DNA from: Thauera carbonicopians
GTDB taxonomy: Bacteria > Pseudomonadota > Gammaproteobacteria > Burkholderiales > Rhodocyclaceae
DNA length: 64,000 bases
Assembly: GCF_025699485.1 (NCBI RefSeq)
Contig: NZ_JANUXN010000015.1
Coordinates: 1 to 64,000 of the forward strand
Direction: 5' to 3'
The notes under the pieces were generated by a model. It made no database searches. It was given only the letters and a program-made list of their open reading frames with translations, and was not told the origin of the DNA. Made by a program: the position numbers and the translations under genes. This document shows positions 55,197 through 63,467 of the stretch, one piece after another (the stretch's first letter is position 1; every line of letters begins with the position of its first letter).

Positions 55197-56420
55197 ATGA
55201 TGATCGGAAAACAACATCCCGCATTTGCGGCAAACGAGTTGGCACAACGCGTCCGGCGATTCGTCGATGACCACATCCTCCCCATCGAGCCATTGCTCGC
55301 CGGGGAGGATGACAGCACCCGGGAATTGGCCGGAAGTCTGTCGGAGCGGGCCAGGGAAGCATCGGTATTCGGCAATTTCTATCCGCCCGAGCATTCGGGC
55401 CATCTGGCGAATCTGACGGACTACATCGCAGTGGCGGAGCAGGAAGGCCGTTCGGAATACGCGCCGGGCATCCTGGGCGCCGATGCAACGCTGGATGCCT
55501 ACATGCTCAAGCGCCATGCCAGCCCCGTCATTCGCGAACACTTCTTTCTGCCGCTCGTGCAGGGGCATGCGGTCTCGAGCTATGGCATGTCGGAACCCGA
55601 CAGCATCGGCTCGATTCCGGCGACCATGACCTGCCGGGCCGAGCTGCGTGACGGCATCTGGCACATCACGGGCCGCAAATGGTTCATCTGCCGTTCCCAG
55701 GTCGCAGATTTCGTCACGGTCGTCACACGCACCACCGACGGCCCGGTAGCGCAATCCCTGTCCATGATCGTGGTGCCGACCGACTCGCCCGGCTTCGAGG
55801 TGGTGCGTCCCCTGCCACTGCTGGGACGCGACCAGGGCCAGGCCGAACTGGCGTTCAACGACGTGCAGGTGCCGTACGACCATGTTCTCGGCCAGCCCGG
55901 CCAGGGCATTGCCCTGATGCAGGAGCGCCTGGGCCTGGGCAGGCTGCTGCGGTCCGCGCACTGGCTGGGACAGGCGCAACGCTGCTTCGAATTGATGTGC
56001 GAACGGGTACATTCACCCAAGGGCCATCTGGCCAGGCTGGCCGACAAGCAATTGGTGCGTGCGCGAATCTATCGGGTGTATCGCGGCATCGCCACCGCCA
56101 GGGCACTGGTGCTGGACGCCGCACGCAAGTTCGATGCAGGCATCGCCAACAGCATCGAAGTCAATCTGGCAAAGCTGGCCGCCTCGGATGCCGTGAGCGA
56201 AGCGGCCGACAACGCGATCCAGATCATGGGAGCGGAAGGACTCAGCGACTGGACGCCGCTGGCGAACATCTACCGCAATGCCCGAACCACCCATATCCTG
56301 GACGGTACCGACGACGCGTTGATCAGTACGATCGGACGGCAACTGCTGAACGCCACCGCGCCCGGTGCCAGCTTCGACCCGACATGCCCCTCGCTGCGAT
56401 TGCCCAGGGCTGCCGAATGA
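55197..56420 (+). CDS. acyl-CoA dehydrogenase-family flavoprotein
   Basis: A 407-residue protein of the acyl-CoA dehydrogenase fold. SSYGMSEPDSIGSIPATMTC is the FAD/substrate strand, ITGRKWFICRSQVADFVTVV follows, and the C-terminal helical domain has AIQIMGAEGLSDWTPLANIY and ARTTHILDGTDDALI. In PDTC biosynthesis an enzyme of this type may oxidise dihydrodipicolinate to the aromatic ring. The catalytic base cannot be placed with certainty. Stop overlaps the MFS start (ATGA). Confidence 0.9.
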   Translation: MMIGKQHPAFAANELAQRVRRFVDDHILPIEPLLAGEDDSTRELAGSLSERAREASVFGNFYPPEHSGHLANLTDYIAVAEQEGRSEYAPGILGADATLDAYMLKRHASPVIREHFFLPLVQGHAVSSYGMSEPDSIGSIPATMTCRAELRDGIWHITGRKWFICRSQVADFVTVVTRTTDGPVAQSLSMIVVPTDSPGFEVVRPLPLLGRDQGQAELAFNDVQVPYDHVLGQPGQGIALMQERLGLGRLLRSAHWLGQAQRCFELMCERVHSPKGHLARLADKQLVRARIYRVYRGIATARALVLDAARKFDAGIANSIEVNLAKLAASDAVSEAADNAIQIMGAEGLSDWTPLANIYRNARTTHILDGTDDALISTIGRQLLNATAPGASFDPTCPSLRLPRAAE

Positions 56421-57610
56421 CCGGGGCGAGCGCGCATCCATCTTCATTGGCGGGGTTCACCAGCCTGATGGTGATGGCAATGGGCATGCCGATGATGGTT
56501 TTCTACGCCATAGGCATTCTCGGGCCGGAACTGGTCGCCGACCTTGCGATCTCGCGCACGCAACTGGGCTGGCTCACCGCCAGCACTTTCGGGCTCGCGG
56601 CGATCCTGTCCCCCTGGGCCGGCGCATTGGTACAACGGATCGGTAGCTGCACGGGATTGACGGCACTGTTCCTGCTGGTGGGCCTGTCGTTTTCATTGAT
56701 GACGGTTCTCCCCGGATTCGGCGGCCTGGTCACGGCATTGCTGTTCTGCGGAGTCGCCCAATCCCTGGCAAACCCTGCCACGAACCAAGCCATCGCGCAG
56801 ACCGTGCCTGCAGCCCGGAAAGCCGGCGTCGTCGGCCTCAAGCAATCCGGCGTGCAGGCATCGGCCTTGCTGGCCGGTGTGGCGCTGCCGCCGCTGGCCG
56901 TGCTTTGGGGCTGGCGCGGCGCCCTCGCCGTGTGGGTTCCCCTGGCACTGCTGATGGCCGTATCGGCAGCACGCCTGGTGCCGGCATCGCCAGCGGCAGA
57001 TCGCCCTCCTGCCCTGTCCGTGCAGTTGCCCAACAGCTGGCTGGCGACGCTGATGGCCATTCAGCTCTGCGCCGGACTGGCCTTGTCCTCATTCATGACT
57101 TTTCTCGGCGTGTATGCCGATCAGTTGGGAATATCGGCCCGGGCCATCGGCGCGCTGGTGGCGTGCTTCGGCATCATGGGCATCCTGTCCCGGGTCTTGC
57201 TGACACCGCTCGGCGCCAGGCTGCGGGACGAAAGCGCGCTGCTGGGCGCGCTGTTCGTTCTCGCCAGTGCTGCGTTGGCAGCGATGCGGCAAGCCAGTGC
57301 CGAACAGCATTGGCTGGTGTGGGCCAGCGTGATCGGCATGGGGCTGACCGTGGTCGCCACCAACGCGATCGCCATGAGCATGTTGCTGCGTGATCAGCGA
57401 TTCGGTGCCGCCGCCGCTTCCGCCGCCATGCTGTCGGCAGGTTTCTTCGGCGGCTTCGCACTCGGCCCACCGGCATTCGGCTGGCTGCTGGCACGCGAAG
57501 GCTTTGCCGTCGCCTGGCTGGGCCTCATCGCCATTCTGCTGACAGGAGGCCTTTTGTGCCTGCTGTTATGGCATCTGCGCAAGGAAGTTCCGGGACACAT
57601 CCATGAATGA
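56417..57610 (+). CDS. MFS transporter of the thiocarboxylate cluster
   Basis: A 397-residue twelve-helix protein from ATG 56417. MVFYAIGILGPELVADLAIS and GLKQSGVQASALLAGVALPP are the recognisable MFS segments. It is translationally coupled to the dehydrogenase (4 bases) and overlaps the next gene by eight bases. Export of the metallophore, or import of its metal complex, is a reasonable inference. A decayed copy of its N-terminal segment is found at 62297-62431. Confidence 0.85.
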   Translation: MTGASAHPSSLAGFTSLMVMAMGMPMMVFYAIGILGPELVADLAISRTQLGWLTASTFGLAAILSPWAGALVQRIGSCTGLTALFLLVGLSFSLMTVLPGFGGLVTALLFCGVAQSLANPATNQAIAQTVPAARKAGVVGLKQSGVQASALLAGVALPPLAVLWGWRGALAVWVPLALLMAVSAARLVPASPAADRPPALSVQLPNSWLATLMAIQLCAGLALSSFMTFLGVYADQLGISARAIGALVACFGIMGILSRVLLTPLGARLRDESALLGALFVLASAALAAMRQASAEQHWLVWASVIGMGLTVVATNAIAMSMLLRDQRFGAAAASAAMLSAGFFGGFALGPPAFGWLLAREGFAVAWLGLIAILLTGGLLCLLLWHLRKEVPGHIHE

Positions 57611-58646
57611 CAAAAACGCCAATCATCAAGACGCCATTCACGCTCTTTTCGAACGCATGGATGGTATCGCTGAGCAATGCGGCGACCGCTTTCCCTTGTT
57701 CCGGGCAGACAAAAGCACGCAATGGACACTATCCAGGCGAGGCTCATGGCTCGGCGGCTTCTGGGCGGGCCTGTGGTGGCTTCGCGCAGCCTATTACGGC
57801 AAGCAAAATGATCTCGACATCGCCAGAACCTGGTCCGCGCGACTGGAGTCATCCTTGTCCGAAGCATCGGTAAACCGCAGCTTCGTCTTCTGGTACGGCG
57901 CTGCCAGCAACCGCGCATGCAACACCGGGAATGCCATTCGGCAACTTGCAAGCCGGGCCGCACAAGCGATCGCAGTGGATTTCGATCCGTCGATGGAAGC
58001 CTGGCCCGTAGGGCCGGGCATGGGAGCCGGCGACGCAGGAGTCCATCGAATCAACGTCGATGCGTTGGCTCCGACACTGGCCTTGCTGCACGGCTATGGC
58101 GATGCCGACGGAGCCACGAAAGCAAACAGACACCTGCAGACCTGCCTGCGTCACCTGGCGACGGACCATGGCGCCTGGCGAACCAACGCGGTTCGGAATG
58201 CAGACGGCACGATTTCCAGGGATGAGGCAGGAATCTGGCCGCGCGGCCAGGCCTGGGGAATGCTGGGTATGGCCGAGGCCGTCCGCCTGTATGGCCCCTC
58301 CTACCGAAATGCAGCATTGCAGGCGTGCAACTATTGGATGCAGCGCTGGGGACGCGATCAGCACACGGAAAATACACCACCGAAGATACTGGACGACCCG
58401 TCTGCGCATGCCATTGCCGCCGTCGCGATGCTCAGACTGTACCCCCTGGTACCTGATCAGCACTGGCTGCTCCGCCAATCGCATGCACAGATTGCTTCGA
58501 TACTTTTCTCCAGCAAGATCGCCGAAACCGGCCAATTCGTCGGCCATCTCTACCACACCGGCACCGATGGCGAGCAACTGGTCGAATCCGCATGCGCCAC
58601 GTTCTTCCTGCTGGAAGCCCTGCTCAGCATGCACGGGAATACTTAA
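57603..58646 (+). CDS. GH88-like (alpha/alpha)6-barrel protein
   Basis: A 347-residue protein with GIWPRGQAWGMLGMAEAVRL, YRNAALQACNYWMQRWG and KILDDPSAHAIAAVAMLRLY, the pattern of family-88 unsaturated glucuronyl hydrolases and related six-hairpin enzymes. No signal peptide is seen, so it acts in the cytoplasm. The position of the usual catalytic Asp pair (DAGVHRINVDAL around 140-150 and ILDDPSAH) is plausible. A glycosidase fold is unexpected in a siderophore cluster. It overlaps the MFS gene by eight bases and ends the operon. Confidence 0.6.
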   Translation: MNDKNANHQDAIHALFERMDGIAEQCGDRFPLFRADKSTQWTLSRRGSWLGGFWAGLWWLRAAYYGKQNDLDIARTWSARLESSLSEASVNRSFVFWYGAASNRACNTGNAIRQLASRAAQAIAVDFDPSMEAWPVGPGMGAGDAGVHRINVDALAPTLALLHGYGDADGATKANRHLQTCLRHLATDHGAWRTNAVRNADGTISRDEAGIWPRGQAWGMLGMAEAVRLYGPSYRNAALQACNYWMQRWGRDQHTENTPPKILDDPSAHAIAAVAMLRLYPLVPDQHWLLRQSHAQIASILFSSKIAETGQFVGHLYHTGTDGEQLVESACATFFLLEALLSMHGNT

Positions 58647-58782
58647 CCCGGATCTTTCATGGCCGGAGAAATCTTGAGCACCTTTCCGGCTATATCCGAA
58701 CGTGGTTCAGCCTGCGCACCACTCCCATCCGGCTGGCATACGGCTGCCATGTGAGATACGGCAAGGCCGATGAGACGGCTTT

Positions 58783-59754
58783 TCAGCTCTCTATCGCCCG
58801 CTTGCCGAACATCGCCTTGGGCGATTTGCCATGGTAGCGGGTAAAGGCGACGGTGAAGTTGTTGGCGTATTTGTAGCCCACTTGCCAGGCGACCTGAGAG
58901 ACCCGCTGGCCGGACTCCAGTAGCGCAGCGGCCTTGACCATGCGCAGTTCGAGCAGCAGTTCGGCCGGCGTGGCGTTGTAGAGGTAGAGCATGCCGTCCT
59001 TGAGCTTGTTCTTGTTGATGCCGACGAGCGTGGCGAGGTAATCGAGCGTCAGGGGCTTGTCGATGTTTTCGCTCATGGTCTGCCGGGCACGCTCGATGCG
59101 TTCGATTTCGGACGGCGAGAATGGGGACGCCTGACCGCTGTGCTGGGGCGCCAGCAGGCTGAACTGTTCGTTGAGCAGGCTCAGGGTGTGGATGTGCAGG
59201 TCCAGGCGCGATAGCTGGCTCTGGCATGGCAGCAGGTGGCTGAGCAGCGCCTTGGCGTGTGCCATGGCAGCGGGCGTGCTGGCACGGAAGGCCAGGCGGC
59301 TGAGCTGCCTGGAGCCGAGGATTTCGGCGGCGCGCTGCTGGCCAACGTATTTGCAGATCAGCGACTCGTGCGCCACGACCCGCAGCTGCGACACGGTTTC
59401 TCCCGCCTCGTAGCGCCGCACGCCCGGGATGGCACGGAACGACGAAATGGTCGTATGGCCCTGCTGGAACTCCAGATTGGTGGAGTCCTGCCCCTCGTAG
59501 CACGAGCGGCCTTTCATGCCCAGGGTGATGACCATGACCCGGCCGTCGTGCGGCCCGTTGCTCTCTTCGATCAGTGGCACGCTGGGGGTGTAGCTGAGCC
59601 GGCTCAGGCCGAGCCCGGGCTCCAGTTCGACGAAATCCTGGTGGCAATGCCCCAGTTCCTCCGGCAGTTGCAGCCGGGTCCTGCCTCCGCCGAGGGCGCT
59701 GCAGATGCGGGGGTCGTCCAGCCTCAGCCGGCAGCAGTTGTTGCGCACACCCAT
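58783..59754 (-). CDS. AraC-family regulator (PchR/PdtC-type)
   Basis: A 323-residue regulator from ATG 59754, with ggaacagag before it. The C-terminal DNA-binding domain has two helix-turn-helix units: TLDYLATLVGINKNKLKDGM and VSQVAWQVGYKYANNFTVAF with the closing TRYHGKSPKAM. The N-terminal half (LGMKGRSCYEGQDSTNLEFQ) would bind the ferric metallophore, as in PchR and related siderophore activators. A Fur-like box lies between this gene and the divergent methyltransferase. It probably activates the cluster when the metallophore is present. Confidence 0.9.
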   Translation of the reverse strand: MGVRNNCCRLRLDDPRICSALGGGRTRLQLPEELGHCHQDFVELEPGLGLSRLSYTPSVPLIEESNGPHDGRVMVITLGMKGRSCYEGQDSTNLEFQQGHTTISSFRAIPGVRRYEAGETVSQLRVVAHESLICKYVGQQRAAEILGSRQLSRLAFRASTPAAMAHAKALLSHLLPCQSQLSRLDLHIHTLSLLNEQFSLLAPQHSGQASPFSPSEIERIERARQTMSENIDKPLTLDYLATLVGINKNKLKDGMLYLYNATPAELLLELRMVKAAALLESGQRVSQVAWQVGYKYANNFTVAFTRYHGKSPKAMFGKRAIES

Positions 59755-59810
59755 CTCTGTTCCGCCTCTCCCGTCTTTCGCATAGATATTCGTGCTCTTC
59801 GCATACTGAG

Positions 59811-59829
59811 CATGGGAATCATTCTCACT
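59811..59829. promoter_or_regulatory. Fur-like box between AraC regulator and methyltransferase
   Basis: CATGGGAATCATTCTCACT contains the TGGGAATCATTCTCA core, a good match to TGAGAATNATTCTCA. It sits in the divergent region between the regulator (start 59754) and the methyltransferase (start 59889) and could control both. Confidence 0.78.
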
Positions 59830-59888
59830 AATATAGCCCATCGCTCACAGCCGACCAAGATCAGGGAAGCACAACCCGGATATCGACC

Positions 59889-60968
59889 ATGACTCACATC
59901 AGCCACGAACAGTTTGCCGCCCTGCCCTCGTCCCCGATCCCAGCGCGGATGCAGTCCTGTTGGGACACCCAACTGGCCTGTCAGGATGCCGACGTGCTAA
60001 GCCTGGCGCTGGAGCTGGGGCTATTCGCCCATCTGGATGAATTTGCCAGGCCCGAAGAAGTTGCGGCGCGGCTGGGGCTGGCGCCGGCCAATACCTGTCT
60101 GTTCCTGGAAATGCTGGGCAGCATGGGCATGCTGGAGCAAGGGCCTGCACACATGGATTCACCGGCATTTCCGTCCAACTGCTACCGGACCCATCCCGAG
60201 ATGCAACCCTACCTTCATCCGGCTTCGCCGCTCTATCTCGGCGATGCCTTGCAGTTCCGCCACAAGGTGCTGTGCCGCTGCCGCAACCAGCTCGAAACCC
60301 TGCTGCGCGAAGGGCCCCCGGACAAGGAAGACGTGCCCGACGAGATTGCGCAACAGGCCTGGGCCAGGGCCGCGCAGGTGCAGATCGCGCAGGAGCAGCG
60401 CGCCGTGACCGTGCCGGTGGCACGCCGGATCGCGGGCCAGCTTGCCGACCGCCAAGGCTGGCGGACGATGCTGGACCTGGGCGGCGGCCCCGGCCTGGTG
60501 GCGATCGCGCTGGCGCAGGACCTGCCGGCACTGTCCGGCGTAGTGTTCGACTACCCGGCGGTGGCCGCGGTGGCGCAGCAGAACATCGAAGCGGCCGGCC
60601 TGCAGCAACGCTTGCGCGGCGTCGGCGGCAACCTGGCGCATGAGGATTTCGGCCACGGCTACGACCTGATCTGGTGCTCTTCGGTGCTGCATTTCGTGCC
60701 GGACGCCATGCCCATCCTGAAGCGCCTCCATGCGGCGCTGAACCCCGGCGGCGTGCTGCTGTGCGCCCATGCCGAAGCCGGCGGGCGCCGCGTGCTGCAG
60801 TACTACCTGCGCATGCGGATGCAGGGCCGGCAGGTCCTGGCCGAAGGCGAACTGGCGAAGCTGCTGCACGAAGCGGGATTCAGCGAGGTGACGACCCACA
60901 CCGATGTGGATTTCCCGGTGGCGCCCGTCACCGTCCTGGCGGCACGAAAAGGAGAAGACCTTTCATGA
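59889..60968 (+). CDS. O-methyltransferase-type SAM enzyme
   Basis: A 359-residue protein with an N-terminal winged-helix dimerisation part (LSLALELGLFAHLDEFARPE, EVAARLGLAPANTCLFLEML) and a C-terminal Rossmann domain: MLDLGGGPGLVAIALAQDL is SAM motif I, LIWCSSVLHFVPDA and LNPGGVLLCAHAEAG follow. This is the acetylserotonin-O-methyltransferase-like family. Methyltransferases occur in pdt and qbs loci, where S-methylation may detoxify the product. Its stop overlaps the next MFS start by four bases. Confidence 0.88.
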   Translation: MTHISHEQFAALPSSPIPARMQSCWDTQLACQDADVLSLALELGLFAHLDEFARPEEVAARLGLAPANTCLFLEMLGSMGMLEQGPAHMDSPAFPSNCYRTHPEMQPYLHPASPLYLGDALQFRHKVLCRCRNQLETLLREGPPDKEDVPDEIAQQAWARAAQVQIAQEQRAVTVPVARRIAGQLADRQGWRTMLDLGGGPGLVAIALAQDLPALSGVVFDYPAVAAVAQQNIEAAGLQQRLRGVGGNLAHEDFGHGYDLIWCSSVLHFVPDAMPILKRLHAALNPGGVLLCAHAEAGGRRVLQYYLRMRMQGRQVLAEGELAKLLHEAGFSEVTTHTDVDFPVAPVTVLAARKGEDLS

Positions 60969-62212
60969 CCAAAGCCCGCCTGTTCGGCCTGCAACTGATG
61001 TTCGGCTGGATGAACCTGGTCTTGGCCATTCCCAGCATCTACCTGATGTTCGGCATGCCGCTGGTGATGCGCCAGCATGGCTGGAGCGGCACCGAGATCG
61101 GGCTGTTCCAGCTGGCGGCGCTGCCTGCCATCTTCAAGTTCCTGTTTGCCGTGCCGGTGCAGCGCGTGCGGCTGGGACGGGGACATTTCGTGCATTGGCT
61201 GCTGCTGCTCAGCATGTCGATGCTGGCGCTGTACTGGCTGATCGGGCGGCAGAACCTGATCGAGGACCGCGTGCCGTTGTTCACGCTGACCTTTGCCATG
61301 AGCATCGCTGCGACGTGGGCGGACATTCCGCTGAATGCACTGGCCGTGCAATGGCTGCCCCGCAGCGAGCAACTGCGCGCGGGCAGCATCCGCTCGGCCG
61401 CCCTGTTCCTCGGCGCGATCATCGGCGGCGGCGTCATGATCGTGGTGCAGTCGCGCATGGGCTGGCAGATGCCTTTCTGGATCATGGGCGCCGGCCTGCT
61501 GCTCGGCTGCCTGCCCTTCGTGCTGCTGCGTTCGCGCGCGGCGCTGCCCGAGCCTGCGGCAGGCGGCGATGCGCCGCTGCCCGGCGTGGTCGCCGACTGG
61601 GCAGGCTTCTTCAAGCAGCCGGGCGCGCGGCAATGGAGCCTGATGCTGCTGACCAGCTTCCCCTTCATCGGCGCGGCGTGGCTGTACCTCAAGCCGCTGA
61701 TGCTGGACATGGGCATGCCGCTGGAACGGGTGGCCTTCATCGTCGGCATCGTCGGCGGCGTGACCGGCGCCCTGTTCAGCCTGATCGGCGGACGCCTCGT
61801 GCCGGTGCTGGGCACGGCACGCGCCATCGTGCTGTACCTGCTGGCGGCCCTGTGCTCGCTGCTGCTACTGACCGTTGTGGTGTGGGCCAAGCTCGGCCCC
61901 GGCTGGCTCATCGCCAGCGCAATCTGCGTGGCCGCGAGCATGGGGGCCGTATCGGCGCTGATGTTCGGCCTGACGATGTTCTTCACCCGCCGCCAGCGCA
62001 ACGCCTCGGACTACGGCCTGCAGACCACGCTGTTCACCGCCGCCCGCATGGCCGTGCCGATTGCCGCCGGCATGCTGCTCGACCGCCTGGGCTACAACGG
62101 CATGCTGGTGGGCTTGACGCTCGGCGTGCTGTTCGCCTTCGGCCTGGCCTGGCAGGTGCGCGGCAAGGTGGGGGATTCGGCAAGGGCTGTGCTGGCCGGC
62201 GAGGTGGATTGA
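60965..62212 (+). CDS. MFS transporter
   Basis: A 415-residue protein with twelve predicted helices (LQLMFGWMNLVLAIPSIYLM, LAALPAIFKFLFAVPVQRVR). The pattern WMNLVLAIPSIYLM and FAVPVQRV resembles AmpG/RhtX-like siderophore importers (FptX type), which bring ferric siderophores through the inner membrane. With the methyltransferase it forms a two-gene unit behind the Fur-like box at 59811-59829. Export or import cannot be decided from the sequence. Confidence 0.85.
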   Translation: MTKARLFGLQLMFGWMNLVLAIPSIYLMFGMPLVMRQHGWSGTEIGLFQLAALPAIFKFLFAVPVQRVRLGRGHFVHWLLLLSMSMLALYWLIGRQNLIEDRVPLFTLTFAMSIAATWADIPLNALAVQWLPRSEQLRAGSIRSAALFLGAIIGGGVMIVVQSRMGWQMPFWIMGAGLLLGCLPFVLLRSRAALPEPAAGGDAPLPGVVADWAGFFKQPGARQWSLMLLTSFPFIGAAWLYLKPLMLDMGMPLERVAFIVGIVGGVTGALFSLIGGRLVPVLGTARAIVLYLLAALCSLLLLTVVVWAKLGPGWLIASAICVAASMGAVSALMFGLTMFFTRRQRNASDYGLQTTLFTAARMAVPIAAGMLLDRLGYNGMLVGLTLGVLFAFGLAWQVRGKVGDSARAVLAGEVD

Positions 62213-62296
62213 AGATGGCGGCGGCCTCCCCTCGGCCCCGTCATCCTTACCACCGTCCGGAGTTGACCGATGACCTGAGCTGGCCCGCATGCCACT

Positions 62297-62431
62297 TCAC
62301 TGGCCGGACTCTCCAATCTGATAGTGATGGCGACGTGCCTGCCAATGATGTTTTTCTACACCATCAGCATTCTCAGACCGGACGTGGTCGCCGATCTTAC
62401 AATCTCGCTCGAGCAAATTCGGCTGCACGGT
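62297..62431 (+). pseudogene. decayed copy of the cluster MFS N-terminus
   Basis: The frame reads SLAGLSNLIVMATCLPMMFF, then YTISILRPDVVADLTISLEQ. The MFS gene at 56417 encodes SLAGFTSLMVMAMGMPMMVF and YAIGILGPELVADLAISRTQ at the same place. The similarity starts about 62297 and stops near 62431, where the toxin remnant begins; there is no start codon in context and a stop follows at 62444. Confidence 0.88.
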
Positions 62432-62584
62432 GATGCGCAGCAATGACGCAGCAACGAGCGTGCTGGTGACGGGCAGCACCGTAACGCTCGTGTGTTCGCT
62501 GAACTGGTTGGCCTGAATCGCCAAAGCGGGACGAGGCTTGCCAAAGTCACCCTGCATGGCGATGGTGACGAGGTCGCCTCGCAT
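62420..62584 (-). pseudogene. truncated MazF/PemK-like toxin
   Basis: From ATG 62584 the frame reads MRGDLVTIAMQGDFGKPRPA and LAIQANQFSEHTSVTVLPVT, the start of a MazF/PemK-type toxin (GDLVTIA-x-QGDFGKPRPAL is typical). After about 55 residues (LLRITVQPN) the similarity ends and the frame runs into antisense MFS sequence. The C-terminal half with the remaining catalytic residues is missing. Confidence 0.8.
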
Positions 62585-62671
62585 CAATCCGTCCAGCCGT
62601 CCACGTCTGCCAAGGCCTCATCCATGAACTGCTGTATGGCTGTGACATGCAACGGATTTCGCAGCCCGCGC
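62584..62671 (-). pseudogene. C-terminal remnant of the cognate antitoxin
   Basis: The minus strand just upstream of the toxin reads RGLRNPLHVTAI then QQFMDEALADVDGWTD and a stop that overlaps the toxin ATG. This resembles the end of MazE/DUF3018-type antitoxins. It is cut off exactly where the ABC ATPase gene stops (62672), so the 5' part is lost. Confidence 0.72.
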
Positions 62672-63466
62672 TCAGCTCAGCAACAGCTTGTCATCGTCCA
62701 GCACTTCGCCGCGCACCTTCTCGAACATCGCGAGCAGGTGATGCACGTCCATCCCTTCGCGCTCCTTGCCCGAGACGTCGAGCACGACCCGCCCCTGGTG
62801 CAGCATCACGGTACGTTGGCCGACGTCGAGCGCCTGGCGCATGCTGTGGGTCACCATCATCGTCGTCAGCTTGTGCTCGGCGACGATGCGCACCGTCAGC
62901 TCGAGCACGAAGGCGGCGGTGCGCGGATCGAGCGCGGCGGTGTGCTCGTCGAGCAGCAGCAGGCGCGAAGGCTGCAGCGCCGCCATCAGCAGGCTGACGG
63001 CCTGGCGCTGGCCGCCGGAGAGCAGGCCGATGCGGTCGGACAAGCGGTTTTCCAGGCCGAGGCCGAGTGTCGCCAACTGGGCGCGGAATTCCTCGCGCAG
63101 CGCCGGCTTGACGGCGAAGGACAGGCCGCGGCGGCGGCCGCGCATCTTCGCCAGCGCCATGTTCTCTTCGATGGTCAGGTCTTCGCAGGTACCCGCCAGC
63201 GGGTCCTGGAACACGCGCGCGACGTGGCGCGCCCGCGACCACACCGGCTGGCGGGTCATGTCGATGCCGTCGATCTCGATGCTGCCGCTGTCGATCTTCT
63301 GCTCGCCGGACACGGCATTGAGGAAGGTCGACTTGCCGGCGCCGTTCGAGCCGATCACGGTGACGAACTGCCCGGACGGGATCTCGAGCGACATGCCGCG
63401 CAGGGCCTGGGTCTCGATCGGCGTGCCGGGGTTGAAGGTGAGGTGCAGATCCTGGACTTTCAGCAT
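62672..63466 (-). CDS. ABC transporter ATP-binding protein (uncharacterised importer, TrpY-like)
   Basis: A 264-residue ATPase. Walker A GSNGAGKST (about residues 39-47), signature LSGGQRQAVSLLMAAL, Walker B LLLLDEHTAALD (His replaces the usual Pro after DE) and TMMVTHSMRQAL with the switch His. The family belongs to the ABC systems with BPD_transp_2 permeases and a periplasmic lipoprotein (possible tryptophan or nucleoside-type substrates). The permease follows directly upstream (63468). Neither gene is related to the iron island. Confidence 0.88.
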   Translation of the reverse strand: MLKVQDLHLTFNPGTPIETQALRGMSLEIPSGQFVTVIGSNGAGKSTFLNAVSGEQKIDSGSIEIDGIDMTRQPVWSRARHVARVFQDPLAGTCEDLTIEENMALAKMRGRRRGLSFAVKPALREEFRAQLATLGLGLENRLSDRIGLLSGGQRQAVSLLMAALQPSRLLLLDEHTAALDPRTAAFVLELTVRIVAEHKLTTMMVTHSMRQALDVGQRTVMLHQGRVVLDVSGKEREGMDVHHLLAMFEKVRGEVLDDDKLLLS

Positions 63467-63467
63467 G

